Assembly: GCF_025354435.1 (NCBI RefSeq)
Contig: NZ_JANXMU010000030.1
Span: forward strand, 1-61,040
Direction of reading: 5' to 3'
Source: Rhodoferax sp.
GTDB lineage: Bacteria > Pseudomonadota > Gammaproteobacteria > Burkholderiales > Burkholderiaceae_C
Length of the DNA stretch: 61,040 bases
Position numbers and translations under genes: made by a program. Below the pieces are notes generated by a model that saw only the letters and a program-made list of their open reading frames with translations, did no database searches and was not told the DNA's origin. The number at the start of each line of letters is the position of its first letter. Positions within the stretch are counted from its first letter, which is position 1. Positions 37,053 to 45,280 of this stretch are shown here, one piece after another.

Positions 37053-38531
37053 TTAGTTCGCGTCTGCGTGCATCGGGAAGCTGGCAATCACCTGGGCCAC
37101 CGCGGCGGTGAGCTTCTTGGCGTAGGGCACGTGCAAAAACTCGTTCGGGCCGTGGGCGTTGCTCTTGGGGCCCAACACGCCACACACCATCATCTGCGCC
37201 TTGGGGAAGCCCTGGGACAGCATGTTCATCAGCGGAATCGTGCCGCCCTGGCCGATGTAGCCGCAGGGCGCGCCGAACTGGGCCTGCGAGGCGGCGTGCA
37301 GCGCGGTTTCAAACCACGGCGCGGTGCTGGGGGCGTTCCAGCCGGTGGCGGCACCGTCGGGCTGGAAGGTCACGCGGGCCTGGTAGGGGGCGTTGTCTTC
37401 CAGCAGGGTTTTGAGTTCTTGCACAGCTTGGACTGCGTCCACCAGTGGTGGCAGGCGCAATGACAGCTTGAAAGCGGTATAGGGGCGCAGCACGGCACCG
37501 GCGTTTTTCAGCTCCGGCAGGCCCTCGGCCCCGGTGACGCTGAGCGTAGGGGCCCAGGTGCGGTTCAGCAGGGCCTGTACCGGCTCGGTGGTGGTGGGCA
37601 GGCACAGGGTGCTGGCGCCGCCGCAGTCGTAATGCGCCCAGGGAAAGCGCTTGTAGATTTCATCGCCCAAAATCGCCGCCGTGGCACGGGCCTGCAACAG
37701 ACGGTCGGCCGGCACTTCGCAGTGGAAGCTGGCGGGCAGCAGGCGGCCGGTGGCGCTGTCTTCCAGACGGTCCAGCACCTGGCGCATGATGCGAAAGCTC
37801 GACGGCACCAGCCCGCTGGCATCGCCAGAGTGCACGCCCTCGGTCAGCACCTCCACCTTCAACACGCCATTGGCCAGGCCGCGCAGGCTGTTGGTCAGCC
37901 ACAGTTGGTCGTAGTTGCCCGCGCCGGAATCCATGCAGACCACCAGCGCCACCTCACCCAGCTTGTCGCGCATGGCATCCACGTAGGGCAGCAGGTCATA
38001 GGACCCGCTTTCTTCGCAGGTTTCGATCAGGCCGACGATGCGTGGGTGCGGCACTTTTTGCGCTTTCAGCGCCTGCACGGCGGTGATGCTGGCGTAGACG
38101 GCATAGCCGTCGTCGGCACCGCCCCGGCCATACAGCTTGCCGTCCTCGTATTTGGGGGTCCAGGGGCCGAGGTCGTTGCGCCAGCCGGTAAATTCGGGTT
38201 GCTTGTCCAGGTGGCCGTACATCAGCACGGTCTGGCGGCAGTCGGTCTGGCTGGCGGGCACTTCAAAGTACAGCACCGGGGTGCGGCCTTCCAGCCGGAT
38301 CACTTCCAGCGTCAGACCCTCGACTTTTTGCGCCTCGACCCAGGCCGCCGCGTTGCACATTACCGTGTCAATATAGCCGTGCTCGGACCAGGCCGCGTCA
38401 TAGGCGGGCGACTTGGCAGGAATGGCGATGTAGTCGCTGAGTTGGCGGACGATGTCGCCGTCCCAGGCCTGGGTGGCATGGGCCAGCACTTGTTGCGGAT
38501 CGAGTGCGGATGCAGGGACGCGGGCGTTCAT
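37053..38531 (-). CDS. M20 family metallopeptidase
   Basis: A 492-residue zinc-dependent dipeptidase or deacylase of peptidase family M20. Metal ligands sit in LMYGHLDKQPEF, GRGGADDGYA, IETCEESGS and MDSGAGN; the last ligand is in the C-terminal NEFLHVPYAKK. The dimerisation domain (LKVEVLTEGVHSGDASGLVP) is present between residues ~220 and ~330. Related annotations are cytosolic nonspecific dipeptidase or succinyl-diaminopimelate desuccinylase-like, and the sequence does not decide between them. The start at 38531 gives MNARVPAS. No obvious operon partner. Confidence 0.92.
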   Translation of the reverse strand: MNARVPASALDPQQVLAHATQAWDGDIVRQLSDYIAIPAKSPAYDAAWSEHGYIDTVMCNAAAWVEAQKVEGLTLEVIRLEGRTPVLYFEVPASQTDCRQTVLMYGHLDKQPEFTGWRNDLGPWTPKYEDGKLYGRGGADDGYAVYASITAVQALKAQKVPHPRIVGLIETCEESGSYDLLPYVDAMRDKLGEVALVVCMDSGAGNYDQLWLTNSLRGLANGVLKVEVLTEGVHSGDASGLVPSSFRIMRQVLDRLEDSATGRLLPASFHCEVPADRLLQARATAAILGDEIYKRFPWAHYDCGGASTLCLPTTTEPVQALLNRTWAPTLSVTGAEGLPELKNAGAVLRPYTAFKLSLRLPPLVDAVQAVQELKTLLEDNAPYQARVTFQPDGAATGWNAPSTAPWFETALHAASQAQFGAPCGYIGQGGTIPLMNMLSQGFPKAQMMVCGVLGPKSNAHGPNEFLHVPYAKKLTAAVAQVIASFPMHADAN

Positions 38532-38707
38532 GGCGGTTTCCTGAAAAAGGGGGCGGGATGGATGCCCCGCCAAAGTTCCAACAGCTTACGCCGTTCGAAT
38601 ACCTGTATGGCGTGGGCGATCTTTGCCCACCGGCTACCGAGTACCCATTTTAAATAAGCCTAAGCGAGGGACAGCCCTCTTGACGCGGCTTTCATGGCTG
38701 TTTAATC

Positions 38708-38725
38708 TCACTAACATGTCAGTGA
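38708..38725. promoter_or_regulatory. palindromic operator candidate for the FCD/GntR regulator
   Basis: TCACTAACATGTCAGTGA is an 18-bp near-perfect inverted repeat (one mismatched pair), 26 bp before the fucU start codon. A GntR-type regulator is the second gene of the operon, so autoregulation is a reasonable inference. Confidence 0.5.
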
Positions 38726-38751
38726 TTAAAAATTAATAGCCGCTTTTCAAG

Positions 38752-39177
38752 ATGCTCAAAAATATTTCGCCCCTGCTGTCGCCCGACCTGCTCCACGTGC
38801 TGGCGTCTATGGGGCATGGCGATGAAATCGTCTTGGCCGATGCCAACTTCCCCGCCGCAACCCATGCCAAACGGCTGGTCCACCTGCCCGGCTTGGATGT
38901 GACCCGCGTGCTGGATGCCGTGCTCTCGCTGCTACCACTGGATGAGTTTGTGCCCGATGCGGCCTTCACCATGCAGGTGGTGGGCGATGCCAGTGCGGTA
39001 CCCGAGGCGGTGCAAGATTTCACCCAGATCTTGCAAAGTCACGGAGAACGCGCCCCGTCTTCGCTGGAGCGGCACGCGTTCTATGCGCGCGCGGCCCAGG
39101 CCTTTGCCATCGTGGCCACGGGCGAAACCCGGCTGTACGGCAATATCGTGCTGAAAAAAGGTGTGGTGCGGTCGTGA
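38752..39177 (+). CDS. fucU: RbsD/FucU family sugar mutarotase
   Basis: A 141-residue protein of the RbsD/FucU family, which interconverts sugar anomers (L-fucose type or D-ribose type). It begins MLKNISPLLSPDLLHVLASMG, carries GDEIVLADANFPA (residues ~20-32) including the catalytic His/Asp region MGHGDE, and ends YGNIVLKKGV. As first gene of the operon it points to a pyranose substrate for the ABC transporter. A decayed second copy of this gene lies at 46868-47065. Confidence 0.9.
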   Translation: MLKNISPLLSPDLLHVLASMGHGDEIVLADANFPAATHAKRLVHLPGLDVTRVLDAVLSLLPLDEFVPDAAFTMQVVGDASAVPEAVQDFTQILQSHGERAPSSLERHAFYARAAQAFAIVATGETRLYGNIVLKKGVVRS

Positions 39178-39905
39178 ACACCACGGCCAAGCGCGCTGCC
39201 AGGACCACCGCCGCGCCAGCGGCGGCCCCGGCGCGCCGCGAGCCCGCCAGCCAGCGCGCCCGCGCCTACCAGGGCTTTACCCAGCAAATCCTCAGCGGCA
39301 ACATCCGGCCCGGCCAGTTTGTCTCGCAGCGCGAGCTGATGACGCTGCTGGATATGCCGCTGGGTGCCGTGCGCGAGATGATTCCGCGCCTGGAAGCCGG
39401 CGGGCTGGTGAAAACCGTGCCCCAACGCGGCCTGCAAATTGCCCATGTGGACTTGAAGCTGGTGCGCAATGCCTTCCAGGTGCGCAGCCTGATCGAGCGC
39501 GAAGCCGTGCGGCATTTCGCCACCAGCGTCAGCGCCGCCGAGCTGGAGACGATCACCGCCAGCCACCAGGACATCCTGCAGCGCGCCAGTGCAGAGCAGC
39601 CCGATACCACGCTGCTGGACGATGCGCAGGCAGTGGACTGGGGCCTGCACGACCGCATCGTCGATGCGCTGGGCAATGAAATCATTTCCGAGATCTACCG
39701 CGTCAACAGCCTGCGCGTGCGGCTGATCAAGCTGGAGCAAAGCGTCATCACGCCCGCCCGGCTGATCCCCGCCATGCAAGAGCATCTGCGCTTTATCGCC
39801 GCGCTGCAGCAGCGCGACGCCACAGCGGCGGTGCAGTTGCTGGAAGCTCACCTGGACAGCGCCCGGAATCGGGTGCTGACCGCCGATCCGATTCCGTCCC
39901 CATAA
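39174..39905 (+). CDS. GntR family transcriptional regulator (FCD type)
   Basis: A 243-residue regulator: a winged-helix N-terminal domain (residues ~30-95, SQRELMTLLDMPLGAVREMI then PRLEAGGLVKTVPQRG) and an all-helical FCD sensor domain (~100-235) with the usual acidic and His residues for metal or organic acid binding (DWGLHDRIVDALGN). The GTG start overlaps the fucU stop (GTGA). The first 25 residues are Ala/Arg-rich. It likely controls this operon in response to a sugar acid. Confidence 0.9.
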   Translation: MNTTAKRAARTTAAPAAAPARREPASQRARAYQGFTQQILSGNIRPGQFVSQRELMTLLDMPLGAVREMIPRLEAGGLVKTVPQRGLQIAHVDLKLVRNAFQVRSLIEREAVRHFATSVSAAELETITASHQDILQRASAEQPDTTLLDDAQAVDWGLHDRIVDALGNEIISEIYRVNSLRVRLIKLEQSVITPARLIPAMQEHLRFIAALQQRDATAAVQLLEAHLDSARNRVLTADPIPSP

Positions 39906-39952
39906 CCCCCTTATCCCCTTTAACCCCGATAACCAACGTTCAGGAGCACCTT

Positions 39953-40867
39953 TTGACACACGCTATTGAGGGCCTTTGGCCCGCCCTGTTGATGCCGTTT
40001 GATGCCAGCGGACAGCTCGACCTGCCGCGCACCCTGGCGCATGTGCGGCGCTTGTTGGATGCAGGTTGCGACGGTGTGACCCTGTTCGGCACCACCGGCG
40101 AAGGCCTGTCGTTCAGCGTGGCCGAGCGCAAGAGCGTGCTGGAGGCCGTGCTGGCCAGCGGCGTGCGGCCCGACCAGATCGTGGTCACCATCTCGGCTTG
40201 CGCGTTGGCCGAGGCGATCGAACTGGGCCGCCATGCGATTGCGCTGGGCTGCACCCGGCAGCTGCTGATGCCCCCGTTCTTCTTTAACCACCCGCGCGAT
40301 GCGGGCGTAGTGGCCGCCGTCAGCCAGGTGATCCAGGGTATCGGTTCCGACGATTTGCGCGTGCTGCTGTACCACTTCCCTTCGCTGAGCAATGTGACAT
40401 TCACGCACGCGACGGTGGCCGAACTGGTGCGGCTGCATCCGCAGCAGGTCGCCGGTTTCAAGGACAGTGCGGGCGATCTGGCGCATTCGCTGGCGATCAT
40501 CAAGGCCTTTCCCAAGCTGGCGATTCTGGTCGGCTCGGAAGCGCATGTCGCGACGGCCATGCGCGCTGGCAGCCCCGGCTCGATCAATGGCTTGTCGAAT
40601 CTAGCGCCGCATTTGCTCATCCGCGTGATGCGCAACCCGGAGGCCGTGACGGCGGCCGACGAAGCGCTGGTACTCGATCTGCTGAAGCTGCTGAGCCTGC
40701 TGCCGAATATGCCCTTCGTCAGCGCCTACAAGACCGCGCTGGCCGAGCAGACCGGTGACGACACCTGGCTGAATGTGCGCGCGCCGCTGACGCCGCTGGA
40801 TAACACCGAGGCGCAGGCCGTGCGCTTGGCGTACCGTGCGCTAGGCCAGAACGCGGCAACCTTGTAA
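39953..40867 (+). CDS. dihydrodipicolinate synthase family aldolase
   Basis: A 304-residue class I aldolase/lyase with the (beta/alpha)8 barrel of the DapA/NanA family. The motif GTTGEG at residues 46-51, tyrosine at 140 (LLYHFPS) and the Schiff-base lysine at 170 (VAGFKDSAGD) are present. The TTG start has AGGAG upstream. In an operon with a mutarotase and sugar transporter it is more likely a 2-keto-3-deoxy sugar acid aldolase than a lysine enzyme; this is inference. Confidence 0.88.
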   Translation: MTHAIEGLWPALLMPFDASGQLDLPRTLAHVRRLLDAGCDGVTLFGTTGEGLSFSVAERKSVLEAVLASGVRPDQIVVTISACALAEAIELGRHAIALGCTRQLLMPPFFFNHPRDAGVVAAVSQVIQGIGSDDLRVLLYHFPSLSNVTFTHATVAELVRLHPQQVAGFKDSAGDLAHSLAIIKAFPKLAILVGSEAHVATAMRAGSPGSINGLSNLAPHLLIRVMRNPEAVTAADEALVLDLLKLLSLLPNMPFVSAYKTALAEQTGDDTWLNVRAPLTPLDNTEAQAVRLAYRALGQNAATL

Positions 40868-40891
40868 AACAAAAAATCAGGAGACAACACC

Positions 40892-42205
40892 ATGACCCGT
40901 TCCATTCCCCGCCGTACGGTCTTGCAGGCCGCCGCCGGTGCGACGGCATTCGCCAGTTTGCCAGCCGCCCAGGCCCAGGCCGCTTTTGACTGGAAGCGCT
41001 ACAGCGGCCAGAGCATCGAAGTCCATCTGATCAAAAGCCCGCGCGGCGAGCTGCTGCAAAAGAACCAGAAAGAGTTTGAGGACATGACCGGCATCAAGGT
41101 CGGTGCCGAGCAGGTGCCCGAGCAGCAGTCGCGCCAGAAGACGGTGATTGAATTCAACTCTGGCAAAACCAGTTTCGACGTGGTGCACCTGAGCTACCAC
41201 GTGCAAAAGCGCCAGTTCGCCAAGGGCAAGTGGATGGAAGACCTGCGCACCCTGATGGCCAGCGGCGCACCGCCCGACTTCGATGCCAAGGACTATTCCG
41301 CAGGCGGCATGTTCTACGCCACCCAGTCCGATGGCCGCATCGACAGCCTGCCGCTCAACCTGGATCCCTGGATCCTGTACTGGAACAAGGAACTGTTCGC
41401 CGCCAAGGGCATTGCCTATCCCAAGAGCTATGCCGACATCGTCAACGCCGCCAAAAAGCTGCACGACCCGGCCAACGGGATCGTCGGGTTTGTGGGCCGC
41501 GGCCTGAAGAACGCCAACGTGCCGCTGTGGAGCGGCTTCCTGCTCGGTTTTGGCGGCCAGTTTTTCGATGCCTCGGGCAAGCTGGCCACCGAATCGCCAG
41601 AAGCCCTGGCCGCCGCCACCATGTACCGCGACCTGTTGAAAAACACCGGCCCGGCCGGTGTGGCGGGCTATAACTGGAACGAGGCGCAAAGCCTGTTTCT
41701 GCAAGGCAAGGCAGCGATGTGGCTGGACGGCTGTGGCTTTGCGCCGCCGCTGGAAGACCCGGCCAAGTCCAAGGTGGTGGGCAAGGTCGGCTACGGCGTG
41801 CAGCCGCCCGGCCCCAAGCTGCAGGTCTCGCAGACCTTTGGCGATGGCATTGGTGTCTCGGCCTATTCCACCAAGAAGGGTCCGGCCTGGTACTACATCA
41901 TGTGGGCCACCAGCAAGGCCATGCAGGCCCGCATGCTGGCCACCGGCTCGGGTGCGCCGGTGCGCTTGTCGGCCTACTCCAATGCCGAGGCCATCGCCAG
42001 CCTCAAGGTGCCGCCCGAATGGCTGACCACCGTTGCGGGCTCGCTCAAGATCGCCCGCCCCGGCCTGCCCATCATCGAGCCGGTCAACGAGTTCCGCGAC
42101 GTGTTCGGCATCGCGCTGAACAACATGCTCAGCGGCGGCGATGTGGCAGCCGAGCTGAAAAAGGCTACGGCCGAATTTGCCCCGGTGCTGGCCAAAGCCG
42201 ACTGA
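40892..42205 (+). CDS. ABC transporter sugar-binding protein (MalE/UgpB class)
   Basis: A 437-residue family 1 extracellular solute-binding protein. The N-terminus (PRRTVLQAAAGATAFASLPA) has twin arginines and resembles a Tat signal, with cleavage near AQAQA. The mature domain has TGIKVGAEQVPEQQSR, TSFDVVHLSYH and YPKSYADIVNAAKKLHDP, typical of the class. It starts MTRSIPRR, like the incomplete gene at the right edge of the window. It delivers substrate to the two permeases that follow; the substrate is probably a sugar or sugar acid. Confidence 0.9.
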   Translation: MTRSIPRRTVLQAAAGATAFASLPAAQAQAAFDWKRYSGQSIEVHLIKSPRGELLQKNQKEFEDMTGIKVGAEQVPEQQSRQKTVIEFNSGKTSFDVVHLSYHVQKRQFAKGKWMEDLRTLMASGAPPDFDAKDYSAGGMFYATQSDGRIDSLPLNLDPWILYWNKELFAAKGIAYPKSYADIVNAAKKLHDPANGIVGFVGRGLKNANVPLWSGFLLGFGGQFFDASGKLATESPEALAAATMYRDLLKNTGPAGVAGYNWNEAQSLFLQGKAAMWLDGCGFAPPLEDPAKSKVVGKVGYGVQPPGPKLQVSQTFGDGIGVSAYSTKKGPAWYYIMWATSKAMQARMLATGSGAPVRLSAYSNAEAIASLKVPPEWLTTVAGSLKIARPGLPIIEPVNEFRDVFGIALNNMLSGGDVAAELKKATAEFAPVLAKAD

Positions 42206-42287
42206 TGGGCCGGGCGGCTTGCGCGTCTGTGCAGGCCGGTTTTTTTCTTCATGCGCGCCCCACCCCGGGTGCTGGGAGCTTGTTGGC

Positions 42288-43151
42288 ATGCGAAAGCCGT
42301 CGCCTTTTTTGTGGTTTATTTTGCCCGCCGTGGTGGTCATCACCTGCGTGATCGTCTTCCCCTGGATGTTTACGCTGTGGATGAGCCTGTTCGACTGGAA
42401 GATTGGCTCCAAAGCTACGTTTGCCGGTCTGGGCAACTACGCCGATCTGCTGACCAATACACGCTTCCTGGAGTCGATCGCCCACACGCTGATCTTCACC
42501 ACGCTGGCGGTGGTCGCCCCTCTGGTGCTGGGTACTGCGGCCGCGCTGGTGTTCAACCAGCAGTTCGCCTGGCGCGGTTTCTGGCGCGGCGCTTTTGTGC
42601 TGCCGATGATGGCCACGCCGGTGGCGATTGCGCTGGTCTGGGTGATGATGTTCCATCCGCAGCAAGGGGTTTTGAACTACCTGCTGTCGCTGGTGGGCAT
42701 TGGTCCCAGCGAGTGGGTGTATTCACCCAAGCTGGCCATTTTGTGCCTGGTGATGGTGGACGTGTGGCAGTGGACACCGCTGGTGATGTTGATCGTGCTG
42801 GGGGGCCTGGCCTCTTTGCCCACCGACCCGTTCGAAGCCGCGTACATGGAGGGAGCCAGCCGCTGGCAGACCTTCCGCTACGTGACACGGCCGCTGCTGA
42901 TGCCCTTCATTCTGGTGGCAGCCGTGGTGCGGCTGATCGATGCGCTGAAGACTTTTGACACCATCTACGTCATCACCCAGGGCGGCCCCGGCACCTCCAC
43001 CGAGACCATCAACATCTACCTGTACCTGCAAGCGTTTTCGTTCTACCAGATCGGCAAGTCGTCGGCCGTGGTGGTGGTGTTTTTTGTACTGGTGGTGGCT
43101 CTATCTATGTTGCTCTTTTGGCTGCGCGAGCGCTCAAAATACTATGAATAA
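42288..43151 (+). CDS. sugar ABC transporter permease (MalF class)
   Basis: A 287-residue inner-membrane permease with six predicted helices. The EAA motif EAAYMEGASRWQTFRYVTRP (about residues 185-204) docks the ATPase, and LKTFDTIYVITQGGPG with TETINIYLYLQAF is the classical MalF/UgpA tail. The ATG at 42288 is chosen because the upstream extension is not hydrophobic in a permease-like way. It overlaps the next gene by 8 bp. Confidence 0.9.
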   Translation: MRKPSPFLWFILPAVVVITCVIVFPWMFTLWMSLFDWKIGSKATFAGLGNYADLLTNTRFLESIAHTLIFTTLAVVAPLVLGTAAALVFNQQFAWRGFWRGAFVLPMMATPVAIALVWVMMFHPQQGVLNYLLSLVGIGPSEWVYSPKLAILCLVMVDVWQWTPLVMLIVLGGLASLPTDPFEAAYMEGASRWQTFRYVTRPLLMPFILVAAVVRLIDALKTFDTIYVITQGGPGTSTETINIYLYLQAFSFYQIGKSSAVVVVFFVLVVALSMLLFWLRERSKYYE

Positions 43152-43974
43152 GTTTCGTGACAGCTTGCGCGACAAGCTATTGCTGGGTGTCTGCGTATTC
43201 CTGCTGGTGTCACCCGCCATCAGCTTCTTTGTCTGGATGCTGTCGCTGGCCTTCAAGAACGAAGTCGACAACCTGGCCTATCCGCCGATCTTCATTCCCA
43301 GCCCGCCCACGCTGGCGAATTTCGTCAAAGTGTTCGACAGCGGGCCGTTCTTCCAGTACCTGCTCAACAGCATCATGGTCTCGGGCACGGCCACCGTGGT
43401 GGCCTTGCTGATCGGCGTGCCTGCGGGTTACGGCGTGGCCCGGCTGAAGGCACGCAAGCTGCTGATGGTGATTTTGATCGCCCGCATGACCCCGGCCATC
43501 AGCTTCCTGATTCCGCTGTTCACGCTATTCCAGGCGCTGGGGCTGACGGGTACGTTGGCACCGGTGATCATCACCCACCTGGTGATCACCGTGCCCATCA
43601 TGGTCTACATCGTTTCGGGTTATTTCGAGACCCTGCCGATGGAGTTGGAAGAGGCGGCGGTGGTCGACGGTTGCTCGCCTTGGCAGCGGTTTCGCCACAT
43701 TGCGCTGCCGTTGGCCCGGCCCGGCATCACGGTGGCTGGCATCCTGGCTTTCATCTTCTCGTGGAACAACTTCATCTTCGGCGCGGTGCTGGCCGGGCGC
43801 GAAACCCGCACCCTGCCGGTCGCCATCTACAACGTGCTGACCTTCGAGCAGATTGCCTGGGGTCCGCTGGCGGCGGCGGCCTTGCTGGTGACTTTGCCGG
43901 TACTGATCCTCACGCTACTCATCCAGAAAGAAATCGTTGGCGGCCTCACAGCAGGTGGCGTCAAAGGTGGCTAA
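43144..43974 (+). CDS. sugar ABC transporter permease (MalG class)
   Basis: A 276-residue permease with six helices and the EAA motif EEAAVVDGCSPWQRFRHIAL (about residues 171-190). It starts within the end of the MalF-class gene, so the two are translationally coupled. It pairs with that protein to form the membrane channel. Confidence 0.9.
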   Translation: MNKFRDSLRDKLLLGVCVFLLVSPAISFFVWMLSLAFKNEVDNLAYPPIFIPSPPTLANFVKVFDSGPFFQYLLNSIMVSGTATVVALLIGVPAGYGVARLKARKLLMVILIARMTPAISFLIPLFTLFQALGLTGTLAPVIITHLVITVPIMVYIVSGYFETLPMELEEAAVVDGCSPWQRFRHIALPLARPGITVAGILAFIFSWNNFIFGAVLAGRETRTLPVAIYNVLTFEQIAWGPLAAAALLVTLPVLILTLLIQKEIVGGLTAGGVKGG

Positions 43975-43999
43975 CCCCTTATTCAGAGCATAAAAATCC

Positions 44000-45070
44000 A
44001 TGGCATCCGTCACCCTTACCGGCATCGAAAAATCCTTTGCCAACACGCAAGTCATCCGCGGTGTGGACATCGCCATCGGCGACGGCGAATTTGCCGTCTT
44101 CGTCGGCCCCAGCGGCTGCGGCAAATCCACCCTGCTGCGCATGCTGGCCGGGCTGGATGCGCCCGACGCGGGCCAGATCCGCATAGGCGACAAGCTGGTC
44201 AACGATTTGCCGCCCAAAGAGCGCGGCGTGTCCATGGTGTTCCAGACCTACGCGCTGTACCCGCACATGACGGTGCAAGACAACATGGGCTTCGGCCTGA
44301 TGATTGCGGGCACGCCGCCCGGCACCATCGCCAGCAAGGTGGCCGGTGCGGCCAAGATGCTGGGCCTGGACAAGATGCTGGACCGGCTGCCGCGCCAGCT
44401 CTCCGGCGGCCAGCGCCAGCGCGTGGCCATGGGCCGGGCCATGGTGCGCGATCCGCAGGTGTTTTTGTTCGACGAGCCGCTGAGCAACCTGGATGCAAAG
44501 TTGCGCGTGCAGATGCGCACCGAGATCCGTGCGCTGCACCAGCGCCTGAAGACCACTTCGATCTACGTCACCCACGACCAGATCGAGGCCATGACCATGG
44601 CCGATCGCATCATCGTACTGCGCGACGGCAAGGTCGAGCAAATTGGCACGCCCGCCGCGCTGTACGACAGCCCGTGCAACAGCTTCGTCGCCACCTTCAT
44701 TGGCTCACCTGCTATGAATATAGTAGCTGCTAGCGCAGATAATATATGGGCCACAGCCGATTTTGGTGGTCAAATTCAGCTGCAGCATACGTTTGCCAGT
44801 CAGGGCAGCCGGCGCGTGCTGCTGGGCCTGCGCCCAGAGCACCTACAGGTGCGCCCGGCCGGCGAAGCCACCGGCATCCCCTGCGAGGTCAAGGTGGTCG
44901 AATTCAGCGGTGCCGACACCTTGCTGACCTGCGAAGCCCAGGGCCAACCGGTGCAGGCGCTGGTGCACGACCGCCTGCTGGTCAAACCCGGCGACAACAT
45001 CACCCTGGCCATCGATCCGGCACGGGTGCATGTGTTTGACGAGGCAACCCAGCGCCGTCTGGAGGGCTAA
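44000..45070 (+). CDS. ABC transporter ATPase (UgpC/MalK class)
   Basis: A 356-residue ATPase energising the sugar transporter. Walker A VGPSGCGKSTLL (about 35-46), signature LSGGQRQRVAMGRA, Walker B VFLFDEPLSNLD, and H-loop VTHDQIEAM are intact. The C-terminal TOBE/OB region (residues ~240-356) includes RRVLLGLRPEHL. Codons 237-255, just after the conserved FIGSPAMN, read through a miniature repeat without a stop. It is the last gene of the operon; a strong terminator follows. Confidence 0.92.
   Translation: MASVTLTGIEKSFANTQVIRGVDIAIGDGEFAVFVGPSGCGKSTLLRMLAGLDAPDAGQIRIGDKLVNDLPPKERGVSMVFQTYALYPHMTVQDNMGFGLMIAGTPPGTIASKVAGAAKMLGLDKMLDRLPRQLSGGQRQRVAMGRAMVRDPQVFLFDEPLSNLDAKLRVQMRTEIRALHQRLKTTSIYVTHDQIEAMTMADRIIVLRDGKVEQIGTPAALYDSPCNSFVATFIGSPAMNIVAASADNIWATADFGGQIQLQHTFASQGSRRVLLGLRPEHLQVRPAGEATGIPCEVKVVEFSGADTLLTCEAQGQPVQALVHDRLLVKPGDNITLAIDPARVHVFDEATQRRLEG
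44711..44765. repeat. two-hairpin miniature repeat, copy 10 (inside the ABC ATPase)
   Basis: GCTATGAATATAGTAGCTGC then TAGCGCAGATAATATATGGGCC, in the forward orientation. The frame reads AMNIVAASADNIWATA. The position is at the start of the C-terminal regulatory domain. Confidence 0.7.
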
Positions 45071-45073
45071 AAC

Positions 45074-45096
45074 AAGCGGACCCGCCGGGTCCGCTT
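45074..45096 (+). terminator. intrinsic terminator of the sugar ABC operon
   Basis: Perfect 10-bp stem AAGCGGACCC/GGGTCCGCTT with GCC loop, followed by ATT, four bases after the stop codon of the ATPase gene. Confidence 0.85.
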
Positions 45097-45118
45097 ATTC
45101 CATCAGCTGCGCACTACC

Positions 45119-45180
45119 GCTTGCCGGTATAGCCGGACAGCATCCGCAGCGGCACCATTGCCTGCACTACCGCCGTCCCG
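45119..45180 (-). pseudogene. remnant of an EF-G-like gene 3' end
   Basis: Read on the minus strand this short stretch gives GTAVVQAMVPLRMLSGYTGK before a stop. It matches the C-terminal AVVQAMVPLQTLFGYIGSLR of the intact EF-G-like gene at 47.2 kb (equivalent DNA 47251-47310; roughly 45 of 57 bases match). It is a decayed fragment, with no start and little else of the gene left. The following ~100 bp to the chemoreceptor gene hold nothing I can identify. Confidence 0.7.
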
Positions 45181-45280
45181 GGCTTCAATAGAGTGGGCTA
45201 GCTAGCACTTGTTGGGGTCTAGTACGGGGGCAGAGACTAGAGCGTTCCTGGCGGTTTGCTGAAAAATCAACCTGCACAGC

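Noticed and set aside
38625-38690. Possible repeat copy upstream of fucU
   Set aside because: Only TTTAAATAAGCC and CTAAGCG fit; too little of the second stem remains.
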